Source: Gaoshiqia hydrogeniformans (GTDB lineage Bacteria > Bacteroidota > Bacteroidia > Bacteroidales > Prolixibacteraceae). From it: a DNA stretch of 64,000 nucleotides. Of this stretch, positions 53,412 to 62,090 are shown in pieces. The notes beneath the pieces are model-generated. The model saw nothing but the letters and a program-made list of their open reading frames with translations, made no database searches and was not told the DNA's origin. The stretch's first letter is position 1; each line of letters opens with the position of its first letter. Made by a program: the position numbers and the translations under genes. The stretch lies in contig NZ_CP186334.1 of the NCBI RefSeq assembly GCF_049347105.1, forward strand, positions 3,906,001 through 3,970,000, given 5' to 3'.

Positions 53412-55190
53412 TTATTCATGCGAGAAGTAACTCATTGTTTTCCGGTACGATGAAAACACACGGGCCCTGGATATAAACCCGATATATTTTCCAGAATCGA
53501 TTACCGCCAAATTATACCTCCCTGTACTTTCAAATTTTTCCACCACCTGTTCCATCGAATCTTCGGTCGAAATATAATGTTCGGGCGGATACATCAAGTC
53601 ACTCACCCGGACCTGGTCGTATAACTCGCTTTTAAAGATCAGGTGACGGATATCATCCATTTTCACCATGCCTTTCAGATAACCTTCCTGATCGACGATC
53701 GGGAACAGGTTGCGGTGTGCCTTCGCGATGGCTTCGGTTAAATCGCGCAAAGTTGCCTCCGGCGACAAGCTGACAAAATCAGTTTCGATCAGTTTTCTTA
53801 CTTCCATCATCTGGAGCACATTTTTGTCTTTATCGTGCGTCATCAGCTCTTTCCGGTTTGCAAGCTGAAAATGATATACCGACCTGGGGGCAAAAGCTTT
53901 AACCGTTACATACGAGAAGGTAGCTGTAATCATCAGCGGAACAAAGAGCTGGTAGCCTCCGGAAATGTCGGCAACCAGAAAAATGCCGGTCAAAGGGGCC
54001 TGCAGCACGCCGGCAATCAGTCCCGACATGCCGATGAGTGCAAAATTATTTTTATCAATTTGCTGAATACCAAATGTGTCGGCAGCCAGGGCAAATAACA
54101 TCCCGGTGTTCACCCCAATAAACAAGGTGGGCGCAAAAATTCCCCCAACGCCTCCGGCGCCGAAAGTAACAGCCGCTGCAATCACTTTCAGTAAAATAAT
54201 CGCGATCATGATGGCGAATACCCACCAAAGGTTTTCCTGCATATGAAAAAATACAGAATTGTTGAACAGGTAACCAACATCGCCTGCCAGGCACGAATTG
54301 ATGGATTCGTAGCCTTCGCCGTAAAGCGAGGGGAAGACAAAAATGATGATCCCGAGCAGAAGTCCGCCGAAGATCCACCGGCTCCAAATATGGCCGATTT
54401 GTTCAAATTTGGCAGAAATGTAGATGTAAATGCGGGTGAAGTACGCCGATACCAATCCGGCAACAATCCCGAGCAGGATATAATAGGGCAGATCAGCAAT
54501 GACAAAGGTATTTTCAACTTTAAACGGGTAAAGCACATCGTGTCCCATGAAGAAATAGGACGTAACCACGGCCGAGGATGAGGCCAGCAATAAAGGTACC
54601 AGCGAAAATGTGGTCAGTTCGATCATGATCACTTCAACAGCAAAAACAATGGCGGCAATAGGCGCCTTAAAAATCGCGGCCATCGCCGCCGCCGAAGCAC
54701 AGGCCAGCAACAGGATGGTGTGTTTGTAATTCAGCCGGAACACACGCGACAACCACGAGCCATAAGCTGCTCCCGTAGCCACTGTTGGCCCTTCCAACCC
54801 AACAGAACCTCCAAAACCAACCGTAACTGCACTGGTAACAACCGACGAAAAAAGATTATGCCTGCTCAGCTCCCCGCGCCGGCGCGAGATGCTGTGCAAT
54901 ACATTCGGAATTCCCGGCCTTACCGGACTGCGGATGATAAAACGGACAATAAACACGGTGAAGAAAATACCGATCGACGGAAGTATCACGTAAATGTAGT
55001 TGTGGACTTCCTGATCGATAATTTTATAAATAACCGACCGGGTAAGCCAAACCGAGTTTTTAATGATGGTTGCCAGGATACCGACAACGACGCCGATCAC
55101 GATGCTGAGCAAAACGATGAGCTTACGTTCGCTGAGATGTCGTAAACGCCAACGGTGAAAACGGACAATAAATGGTAAATTTCGTTTCAT
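53412..55190 (-). CDS. CLC chloride channel/antiporter with CBS domains, first of tandem pair
   Basis: 592 aa with the same layout as its downstream neighbour: CLC membrane domain, then two CBS domains. The gating Glu is E133 in GSVGLEGP; GGIFAPTLF is intact; the C-terminal Tyr is in PRSVYHFQL. The Ser motif reads RPGIP (91-95), so Ser is replaced by Pro. The internal proton Glu aligns with V187 in AVEVI. The pair are clearly paralogues but are well diverged across their length, so the duplication is old. Two co-transcribed CLCs may form a heterodimer. Confidence 0.9.
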   Translation of the reverse strand: MKRNLPFIVRFHRWRLRHLSERKLIVLLSIVIGVVVGILATIIKNSVWLTRSVIYKIIDQEVHNYIYVILPSIGIFFTVFIVRFIIRSPVRPGIPNVLHSISRRRGELSRHNLFSSVVTSAVTVGFGGSVGLEGPTVATGAAYGSWLSRVFRLNYKHTILLLACASAAAMAAIFKAPIAAIVFAVEVIMIELTTFSLVPLLLASSSAVVTSYFFMGHDVLYPFKVENTFVIADLPYYILLGIVAGLVSAYFTRIYIYISAKFEQIGHIWSRWIFGGLLLGIIIFVFPSLYGEGYESINSCLAGDVGYLFNNSVFFHMQENLWWVFAIMIAIILLKVIAAAVTFGAGGVGGIFAPTLFIGVNTGMLFALAADTFGIQQIDKNNFALIGMSGLIAGVLQAPLTGIFLVADISGGYQLFVPLMITATFSYVTVKAFAPRSVYHFQLANRKELMTHDKDKNVLQMMEVRKLIETDFVSLSPEATLRDLTEAIAKAHRNLFPIVDQEGYLKGMVKMDDIRHLIFKSELYDQVRVSDLMYPPEHYISTEDSMEQVVEKFESTGRYNLAVIDSGKYIGFISRARVFSSYRKTMSYFSHE

Positions 55191-55233
55191 TTACCTTAAA
55201 GTTACGGATACATCGGGTGAATAAGTTACGGAT

Positions 55234-57627
55234 CTATTTTTTCTTTTTGAAGATATCTTTAAATGTTTCCCAGATTTTTTTTGTTTCCGGTTCCCGGGAG
55301 CCGGGTTGCGTTTCCGGCCGGTTCTTTCCCCGGGCAAAAATCTGTTCAATCAGCTTGCCGATATCTTCTTTTTCCGGTTCGTCGCGGTAACCGGGGATGT
55401 CCAGGGCCGCCAGAATTTCAGGAGCGGGCTGGCGGAACGACGCGAACTGCTGATTACGGTATCGTTGATCGCTGTACATTTTACTGTAAAATTTTCCGAC
55501 AATGGGTAAAGCCATATAAGCTCCCTGTCCGTAAGTGATTGTTCTGAAGTGAATTCCGGGATCGGCGGCGCCTACCCAGCAGCCGGTTACCAGCCTTGGG
55601 TTCATCCCGATAAACCAACCGTCGGCATGGTCCTGGGTTGTTCCTGTTTTTCCAGCAAATTCGCCCGGAACCCGGTAAACAGAACGAATAGCCGAACCGG
55701 TGCCGCCGTCAATCACCGATTGCATCATATGCACCAGGATCCGGCAGTTTTCTTCATTCAAAGCGGTATACCGGGGCAACGGGGGTTCAAACCCGGCCAA
55801 TACTTTTCCCTGTTTGTCTTTAATGGATACCAAGTAGTTGGGCGGATAATAAATCCCTTCATTTAAAACGGTCCCGTAGGCCGAAACCATTTCTTTCAGG
55901 CTGATGGACGCCACGCCCAGCGCCAGTGAGGGGAACCTGGGAAGTTCGCGGCTGATTCCCAGTTCATGCGAAGTCTCGATCACTTTGTCAATACCGGTTT
56001 GCATCAACACATCCACTGCCACGGTGTTGATTGACCGGGCCAGGGCTTCCCGCATACTGTAATATCCTTCATAGTCTTCATGCGAGTTTCGCGGCGACCA
56101 ATCCTGGTAATCTTCGTAAATTTTCCGTTCGTTGGCGTAATAGCTGTACGGACTTAATCCCTGTTCGAGGGCAGCCAGGTACACAAAGGGCTTAAAAGAC
56201 GAACCTACCTGGCGGGCAGCGGTTACATGGTCGTATTTGAAATACCGGTAATCAATTCCCCCAACCCAGGCTTTTACTTGTCCGTTGGCCGGATTGATCG
56301 CGATAAAGCCGGCATTCAGCATTTTCAGGTAATGTTTCAGCGAATCGAGCGGGCTAAGCTGAAGATGTTTGTCGCCTTCCCAGGTAAACAGGGTGGTCTC
56401 AATCTTTTTATCGAAGGCTTCTTTTATTTCATCTTCGCTTTTGCCCGAGGCCCGCATGTGCTTGTAGCGTTCGGTTTGGCGGATGGCGCGTTGCAGGATG
56501 GCGGGGTCTTTTGCCCACGGATCTGTGTTTTTCCAGTGATTATCGAAAACTCCCTGCAGGTTATTCATATACTCGACGACCGATTGCTGGGCAAAATACT
56601 GATAATCGTAATTGACGGTTGTTTCAATTCGTAAGCCGTCGGTGTACAGGTTATACGGTTCGCCTTTCTCGTTGAGGTTATTTTTGCACCAGGCGATCAG
56701 CTCGGGCCTTAACATTTCCAGAAAATACGGCGCAGGCCCTTCATTGTAGGAAATACGGCGGTAGCGTAATTTAAGCGGCTTTTCCCGGAAGATCCGGCCT
56801 TCTTCCTCGGTTAAAAAATCGTTTTTCACCATCTGCCCGATCACCACATTCCGGCGCTCCGTCGATCGTTCAGGATGGACGCGCGGGTTATAGGCGTTGT
56901 TTGCTTTTAGCATACCCACCAAAACCGCGGCTTCGTCAACCGTCAGGTTTTTCGGTTTTTTACTGAAGAAGCGTTCAGCGGCCACCTCGATTCCAAAAAT
57001 ATTTTCGCCAAACGGGACCGTATTCAGGTAGAGCGTAAGAATTTCATCTTTGGTGTAAATCCGTTCCAGACGATAGGCGATGATGGCTTCGCGCAGTTTA
57101 TTGACAGGCATCGAAAATACCCAGAGGTTATTCCGGGGAAACAGGTTTTTGGCAATCTGCTGACTGATGGTGCTCCCGCCGCCGGCGCTTTTTTCCTGCA
57201 GCATCAGGGTTTTTATAAAAACCCTGAACAGGGCGATCTCGTCAATTCCCCGGTGTTCGTAAAAGCGCGCATCTTCGGTGGCAATCAGAGCCTGGATAAT
57301 GTTGGGCGAAATCTCGTCAAAGGTGACATTGCTCCTGTTTTCGGTATAATAACGGCCCAGAAGCTTTCCTTCTTCGGAGTATACCTCCGAGGCCTGCGGG
57401 TTTTTAATGTTCTGTAATTGTGCTGCAGTTGGCACCACACCCAGGAACCCCAGGTAAACAGCTGTAAAAAACAAGGCAAATAAAATAATACCTGCAGCCA
57501 TCACCTTTAATACCAGCCAACCGACCCGTTTGGATGCAGAATAAGATTCTTTCGATTGGCGTTTTCTTTTCGGTTTCGTATTGGATTTGGTTGTTGCCTT
57601 TTTTACCGGAGTTTTCTTTTGCGGCAT
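55234..57627 (-). CDS. Class A penicillin-binding protein (PBP1A-like)
   Basis: 797 aa: a Lys/Arg-rich cytoplasmic tail, one membrane anchor near residues 35-57, a GT51 transglycosylase domain (ALIATEDARFYEHRGID, GGGSTISQQIAKNLF) and a transpeptidase domain with SSFKPFVYLAALEQG (nucleophile SxxK), SINTV (SxN) and KTGTT (KTG). It polymerises and cross-links peptidoglycan at the outer face of the inner membrane. The C-terminus carries a Lys/Glu-rich tail. It is 44 bp downstream of a divergent-side boundary and 43 bp before the CLC pair on the same strand. Confidence 0.95.
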   Translation of the reverse strand: MPQKKTPVKKATTKSNTKPKRKRQSKESYSASKRVGWLVLKVMAAGIILFALFFTAVYLGFLGVVPTAAQLQNIKNPQASEVYSEEGKLLGRYYTENRSNVTFDEISPNIIQALIATEDARFYEHRGIDEIALFRVFIKTLMLQEKSAGGGSTISQQIAKNLFPRNNLWVFSMPVNKLREAIIAYRLERIYTKDEILTLYLNTVPFGENIFGIEVAAERFFSKKPKNLTVDEAAVLVGMLKANNAYNPRVHPERSTERRNVVIGQMVKNDFLTEEEGRIFREKPLKLRYRRISYNEGPAPYFLEMLRPELIAWCKNNLNEKGEPYNLYTDGLRIETTVNYDYQYFAQQSVVEYMNNLQGVFDNHWKNTDPWAKDPAILQRAIRQTERYKHMRASGKSEDEIKEAFDKKIETTLFTWEGDKHLQLSPLDSLKHYLKMLNAGFIAINPANGQVKAWVGGIDYRYFKYDHVTAARQVGSSFKPFVYLAALEQGLSPYSYYANERKIYEDYQDWSPRNSHEDYEGYYSMREALARSINTVAVDVLMQTGIDKVIETSHELGISRELPRFPSLALGVASISLKEMVSAYGTVLNEGIYYPPNYLVSIKDKQGKVLAGFEPPLPRYTALNEENCRILVHMMQSVIDGGTGSAIRSVYRVPGEFAGKTGTTQDHADGWFIGMNPRLVTGCWVGAADPGIHFRTITYGQGAYMALPIVGKFYSKMYSDQRYRNQQFASFRQPAPEILAALDIPGYRDEPEKEDIGKLIEQIFARGKNRPETQPGSREPETKKIWETFKDIFKKKK

Positions 57628-57752
57628 CGTACTCTAAATTTTCACCCAAAACTAAGGAATTAAATGTTAAAAATCTCCTTCCAATTTTTGAAGGGTTAAA
57701 AACTTTTGAAAAAATTAATTGTCTATATACATTTAAAAAGGCATTTCGATTT

Positions 57753-58619
57753 ATGAAGATTGCAATTACCGGATCACATGGTTACATCGGGCAAAAGCTG
57801 GTAACACAATTGGAGAAACAGGGCCATGAGATGAAGCCGCTCACCCGTTTGCTCATTTACGGCAATGCTGAAGCGTTTGCAGCCGAATTGGCCGGCTGTG
57901 AGGGCTTGATTAACCTGAGCGGCGCACCAATCCTGAAACGCTGGACCAAGCTCAATAAATCGGTTATTTACAACAGCCGGGTGGTGACAACGGCAAAACT
58001 GACCCAGGCCGTTAACCTGCTGCCCGGCGGAAAGAAGCCGAAGGTATTTGTTTCAATGTCGGCAACCGGCATTTACTCTCCTTCAGGAAGTCACGACGAA
58101 AACAGCTCTGACTTTGATGCCGGCTTTATTGGTGAATTGGTGAAGGATTGGGAGTCGGCAACCGATACGCTCGATGGCGGTGTTCGCAGGGTGATATTCA
58201 GAACAGGCGTGGTGCTGGGAAAAAATTCGCAAACCATTCAGAATTTATTGCCCGTTTTTAAAGCCGGCTTTGGCGGAAAGATTGGTCACGGAAAACAGGC
58301 GTTCCCCTTTATTCATATTGATGATTTGATTACTGCTTTTTCTCAAAGTATAGCGGACAGCGCATTTACGGGCGTGTATAACTTAACGGCTCCGGAGCAG
58401 GCGACAAACGAAACCTTAACCAACTTGCTGGCTGAAAGGCTCCGGAAACCGGTATTTTTTCGGGTACCGGCATTCCTGTTGAAGCTGGCGTACGGAAGTG
58501 CGGCTCAACTCATGCTGGAAAGTCCGTTCGTTGTCCCCGACCGCTTACTCAGACAGGGGTTCACGTTTCGGTATCCCACACTGGCTGAAAGCTTACAGGA
58601 AATCGTGGGAGAGGGTTGA
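57753..58619 (+). CDS. TIGR01777-family NAD(P)-dependent epimerase-like protein
   Basis: 288 aa from the ATG at 57753; the frame is open further upstream, but that part overlaps the PBP gene and codes for nothing recognisable. The Rossmann dinucleotide motif ITGSHGYIG starts the protein; LINLSGAPILKRWT and VSMSATGIYSPSG are characteristic of the TIGR01777/SDR39U1 group. Members are extended short-chain dehydrogenases of unsettled function, often said to act in cell division (SulA-like name). No operon partner. Confidence 0.88.
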   Translation: MKIAITGSHGYIGQKLVTQLEKQGHEMKPLTRLLIYGNAEAFAAELAGCEGLINLSGAPILKRWTKLNKSVIYNSRVVTTAKLTQAVNLLPGGKKPKVFVSMSATGIYSPSGSHDENSSDFDAGFIGELVKDWESATDTLDGGVRRVIFRTGVVLGKNSQTIQNLLPVFKAGFGGKIGHGKQAFPFIHIDDLITAFSQSIADSAFTGVYNLTAPEQATNETLTNLLAERLRKPVFFRVPAFLLKLAYGSAAQLMLESPFVVPDRLLRQGFTFRYPTLAESLQEIVGEG

Positions 58620-58623
58620 AATG

Positions 58624-58650
58624 AAAAACCCCGCCGGAAGCAGGGTTTTT
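58624..58650. terminator. Bidirectional intrinsic terminator
   Basis: AAAAACCC and GGGTTTTT pair around an 11-base loop between the convergent epimerase and pckA genes, with T-runs on both strands. Confidence 0.8.
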
Positions 58651-58670
58651 ACTATGTAGCTGTTGTAAAA

Positions 58671-60266
58671 TTACAATTGAGGGCCGGCAGCTTTCAGTGC
58701 AATAGCCGCTTCGTTATCGCAATACTGTTCGAAGTTCGCGATGTATTTGGCAGCCAGTTGTTTTGCTTTAACGGTCCAGTCGGCTTCTGTTGGATAGGTA
58801 TCACGCGGATCCAGAATTCCTTCTGAAACGTTTTTCAATGCAACAGGAACAGTCAGGTTCAACACCGGAATGTGTTTCGTTTCAGCTTCCAGAATTGATC
58901 CGTCGATGATGGCATCAATAATAGCCCGGGTGTCTTTTAACGACATCCGTTTGCCTGTTCCGTTCCAGCCGGTATTTACCAGGTAAGCTTTAGCGCCGTG
59001 TTGTTGCATTTTGGCAACCAGTGTTTTTGCGTACATGGTTGGGTGCAACGTCAGGAACGCTTCGCCAAATGCGGGAGAGAACGACATTTGAGGTTCAGTG
59101 ATCCCGCGTTCCGTTCCGGCCAGTTTTGATGTGTAGCCACAAAGGAAGTGGTATTGAGCTGATTGATCATCCAGGATAGAAACCGGAGGCAATACGCCGA
59201 AGGCATCGGCACTCAGGTAAATAATTTTGCTCGCGTGGCCTGCACGTGAAGGAAGAACAATCTTGCTGATGTGATGAATCGGATAAGAAACGCGGGTGTT
59301 CTCTGTTTTTGAAGCTTCTTTTGAGAAATCGGGAGTTCCGTCTTCTTTTACCGTAACATTTTCCAATAGGGCATCGCGTTTAATGGCGCGCCAGATATCC
59401 GGCTCGTTTTCCTTGCTCAGGTCGATTACTTTTGCATAGCAACCACCTTCGTAGTTGAAAACGCCGTGGTTGTCCCAGCCGTGTTCGTCATCACCAATCA
59501 GGTAACGTTTTGGGTCGGCCGACAAGGTTGTTTTTCCGGTTCCCGACAGACCGAAGAAAATAGCGACATCGCCATCGGTTCCCACGTTGGCTGAGCAGTG
59601 CATCGAAGCGATCCCTTTCAACGGCAGGTAGTAGTTCATCAAGGCGAAAATACCTTTTTTCATCTCGCCGCCGTACCAGGTACCGCCAATCACCTGCATC
59701 CTGCGGGTCAGATCGAAAAGGGTAAAGTTTTCAGAATGAAGGCCCTGTTCTTTCCAGTTTGGGTTGGTTGTTTTTGATCCGTTCAAACAAACGAAATCGG
59801 GTTCGCCATAGTTATCCAGTTCATAGTGTGAAGGACGGATGAACATGTTGGTTACAAAGTGAGCCTGCCAGGCCACTTCCATAATGAAACGTACTTTCAT
59901 CCGGGTATCTTCGTTTGTTCCGCAGAACGTGTCGACCACGTATAATTTTTTTGCGCCTGACAATTGTTTTGTCACCAGGTTTTTACACGCATCGAAAACT
60001 TCCGGGGAAGTCGGGCGGTTGATCGTTCCATCCCACCACATGGTATCTCTTGTGGTATCATCCAATACAATAAATTTGTCCTTAGGTGAACGACCGGTAA
60101 AAATGCCGGTATCAACAGCAACCGCACCGGTATTGGTTAATACGCCTTTTTCAAAACCTTCGTTGGCCGGATCGATTTCGGCCTGAAAGAGTTCTTCGTA
60201 AGACGGATTGTGAACGATTTCTATGTTTCCGGTAATTCCATACCTGGATAAATCTAGATTTTTCAT
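58671..60266 (-). CDS. pckA: Phosphoenolpyruvate carboxykinase (ATP)
   Basis: 531 aa from the ATG at 60266; a TTG nine bases upstream gives an unlikely longer form. TGRSPKDKFIV, the P-loop GLSGTGKTTLSADP, GDDEHGW and FSPAFGEAFL are diagnostic of ATP-dependent PEPCK. It interconverts oxaloacetate and phosphoenolpyruvate in the cytoplasm; in Bacteroidota it often works in the CO2-fixing direction during fermentation. The gene is monocistronic. Pyruvate kinase at 62091 uses the same metabolite but is on the other strand. Confidence 0.98.
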   Translation of the reverse strand: MKNLDLSRYGITGNIEIVHNPSYEELFQAEIDPANEGFEKGVLTNTGAVAVDTGIFTGRSPKDKFIVLDDTTRDTMWWDGTINRPTSPEVFDACKNLVTKQLSGAKKLYVVDTFCGTNEDTRMKVRFIMEVAWQAHFVTNMFIRPSHYELDNYGEPDFVCLNGSKTTNPNWKEQGLHSENFTLFDLTRRMQVIGGTWYGGEMKKGIFALMNYYLPLKGIASMHCSANVGTDGDVAIFFGLSGTGKTTLSADPKRYLIGDDEHGWDNHGVFNYEGGCYAKVIDLSKENEPDIWRAIKRDALLENVTVKEDGTPDFSKEASKTENTRVSYPIHHISKIVLPSRAGHASKIIYLSADAFGVLPPVSILDDQSAQYHFLCGYTSKLAGTERGITEPQMSFSPAFGEAFLTLHPTMYAKTLVAKMQQHGAKAYLVNTGWNGTGKRMSLKDTRAIIDAIIDGSILEAETKHIPVLNLTVPVALKNVSEGILDPRDTYPTEADWTVKAKQLAAKYIANFEQYCDNEAAIALKAAGPQL

Positions 60267-60320
60267 AGTCAACAATTAAAAAATTAATAATTCCAACAAA
60301 ACCATTTTTTTCTCGACTCA

Positions 60321-60328
60321 CAAAAATA
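60321..60328 (-). promoter_or_regulatory. Candidate -7 element of the pckA promoter
   Basis: Minus-strand TATTTTTG fits TAnnTTTG and lies 54 bp upstream of the start codon. No matching -33 element at the usual spacing was found, so this is weak support. Confidence 0.3.
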
Positions 60329-60392
60329 ATTTTTTTTCAAGACCGGGGGGGACGACCATTTTTAAATTGGTCTTATCCGTAAAAATACGACA

Positions 60393-60428
60393 CAAAAAAA
60401 AGACAGCGTGTTATTTAACACGCTGTCT
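60393..60428 (-). terminator. Strong intrinsic terminator downstream of xerD
   Basis: A perfect 13-bp stem, AGACAGCGTGTTA with TAACACGCTGTCT, around a two-base loop; on the minus strand it is followed by eight T residues. It lies 72 bp beyond the xerD stop codon and before the pckA promoter region. Confidence 0.9.
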
Positions 60429-60500
60429 TACAGTAGAATGTATAAATAATACTTTAATTTTTTAATGTTAAGAAATTATTATCAAAATTACCGGTAACCC

Positions 60501-61400
60501 TTATGAACGCGGGTGAAAATGAGTCAACGTATTCTTCAAATAATCCCTGTCCAAATGGGTGTAAATTTCGGTTGTCAGGATTGATTCATGCCCAAGCATT
60601 TCCTGTACAGCACGCAGGTCGGCGCCTCCCGAGATCAGATGCGTTGCAAATGAATGCCGGAAGGTGTGCGGGCTGATCTTTTTGTTCAGACCAACTTTTT
60701 CTGCCAGGTTTTTGATGATCGTGAAAATCATCACCCGGCTTAATTTCTTCCCTCTGCGATTCAGAAAAAGTACATTTTCACTTTCCGGGCTGATCCTTAA
60801 TGTTTTGCGGTAACCCTGCAGGTACTTGGTAATTTCTTCAATCGCTTTTGAACTAACCGGGACTAATCTTTCTTTTTCAGATTTTCCCTCAATTTTAATG
60901 AAACCCTGATCGAAGAAGAGGTTGGTTACTTTCAGGTTAACCAGCTCTGAAACACGCAGGCCGCAGCTGTAAAGTGTTTCAAGCATCGCTTTGTTTCGCT
61001 GGCCTTCCGATTTGGTCAGGTCAACGCCGTCGATAATTAAATCAATTTCCTCCATGGTCAGCACATCAGGCAATTTTCGCCCGATTTTCGGAGATTCCAG
61101 CAGCGTTGTCGGATCGCTGTTGATTTTTCCCTCCATAAGCAGGTACTTGAAGAACGATTTAATCCCGGAGATGGTACGAGCCTGTGTTCGCGGCGATACT
61201 CCACGATCATTGATATACTCGATAAAACTTCTCAGGTGGTTTAACCTGACCTTCTCTGGCGTTAGCCGTTTAAAACTCTCGTCTAAAAATGCCATCAGTT
61301 TGTTGATGTCATTGATGTACGCTGCAATTGAATTCTGAGATAATGATTTTTCAAGTCTCAGAAAAGTTTCGAACCCTTTTTTGCTATCTTCCCATTTCAT
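60501..61400 (-). CDS. xerD: Tyrosine recombinase XerD
   Basis: 299 aa from the ATG at 61400 (MKWEDSKKGFETFLRLEKSLS). The N-terminal SAM-like domain is followed by the catalytic domain, with Arg in TLYSCGLRVSELVNL, HTFRHSFATHLI (His-x-x-Arg), LGHES and the nucleophile Tyr in TEIYTHLD. It resolves chromosome dimers at dif with XerC. It is the chromosomal housekeeping type: not next to an integron or attachment site, and divergent from aroQ as is usual in many Bacteroidota. Confidence 0.93.
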   Translation of the reverse strand: MKWEDSKKGFETFLRLEKSLSQNSIAAYINDINKLMAFLDESFKRLTPEKVRLNHLRSFIEYINDRGVSPRTQARTISGIKSFFKYLLMEGKINSDPTTLLESPKIGRKLPDVLTMEEIDLIIDGVDLTKSEGQRNKAMLETLYSCGLRVSELVNLKVTNLFFDQGFIKIEGKSEKERLVPVSSKAIEEITKYLQGYRKTLRISPESENVLFLNRRGKKLSRVMIFTIIKNLAEKVGLNKKISPHTFRHSFATHLISGGADLRAVQEMLGHESILTTEIYTHLDRDYLKNTLTHFHPRS

Positions 61401-61576
61401 AATTAAAAACAATTAAATTTTTTTCTAAAAACAATTTAAATAATTTTGGTTCTTTTTGTTTCCACTCAATAACTCCGAAACGTATTGAGATTAAGTTTCT
61501 CCCCAAGATTACATAATTTTCAATACGTAGGAGCGTTGTTAAAGTTACTAGTTATTTTTTAAAAAATAAAATAAAA

Positions 61577-61996
61577 ATGAAAATACTGTTAATAAATGGC
61601 CCAAATTTGAACTTATTAGGCAAAAGAGAAAAAAATATTTATGGTGATCAAGCCTTTGAAACATATTTTATAACATTAAAAAACAAATATCCGTCTGTTT
61701 ATATGGAGTATTTTCAGTCGAATGTCGAAGGAGAGATCATAAATAAAATTCACGAGGTTGGTTTTCACTACGACGGAGTTGTCATAAACGCGGGCGCTTA
61801 CACCCACACCTCCGTTGCCATCAGGGATGCAATTTCGGGCATCACCACGCCGGTTGTCGAAGTTCATATTTCCAACATTCTCACCCGCGAAAATTTTCGT
61901 CACGAGTCAATCATTGGCCCCGTGTGCCGTGGCAGTATTATGGGATTTGGCCTGGATTCGTATCGTCTGGGGATAGAAAGTTTCATGAAAGATTAA
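61577..61996 (+). CDS. aroQ: 3-dehydroquinate dehydratase, type II
   Basis: 139 aa. The N-terminal INGPNLNLLGKREKNIYG holds the active-site Arg and Tyr loop, INAGAYTHTSVAIRDAI the Asn and His region, and EVHISNILTRENFRHES the substrate-binding His and Ser. It removes water from 3-dehydroquinate in the shikimate pathway. It forms a dodecamer in the cytoplasm. A gap of 94 bp separates it from pyk downstream. Confidence 0.96.
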   Translation: MKILLINGPNLNLLGKREKNIYGDQAFETYFITLKNKYPSVYMEYFQSNVEGEIINKIHEVGFHYDGVVINAGAYTHTSVAIRDAISGITTPVVEVHISNILTRENFRHESIIGPVCRGSIMGFGLDSYRLGIESFMKD

Positions 61997-62090
61997 CGTT
62001 TAGCTATTTTATCCGTATCAAAAACAAAGTTTTTCTCGTCGTAAAGAAAAATATCTATTTTCGTGGCCCCATAATTTTATTTAGTTAGAA

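Noticed and set aside
51633..55190. Assembly duplication of the CLC gene
   Set aside because: The two copies differ throughout, including the selectivity motifs, so they are old paralogues.
57534..57752. N-terminal extension of the TIGR01777 protein
   Set aside because: It overlaps the start of the PBP gene on the other strand; the Rossmann motif begins at the ATG at 57753.
60501..61400. Integrase of a mobile island
   Set aside because: The sequence and the divergent aroQ neighbour fit the housekeeping XerD; no attachment-site repeats or cargo genes are nearby.
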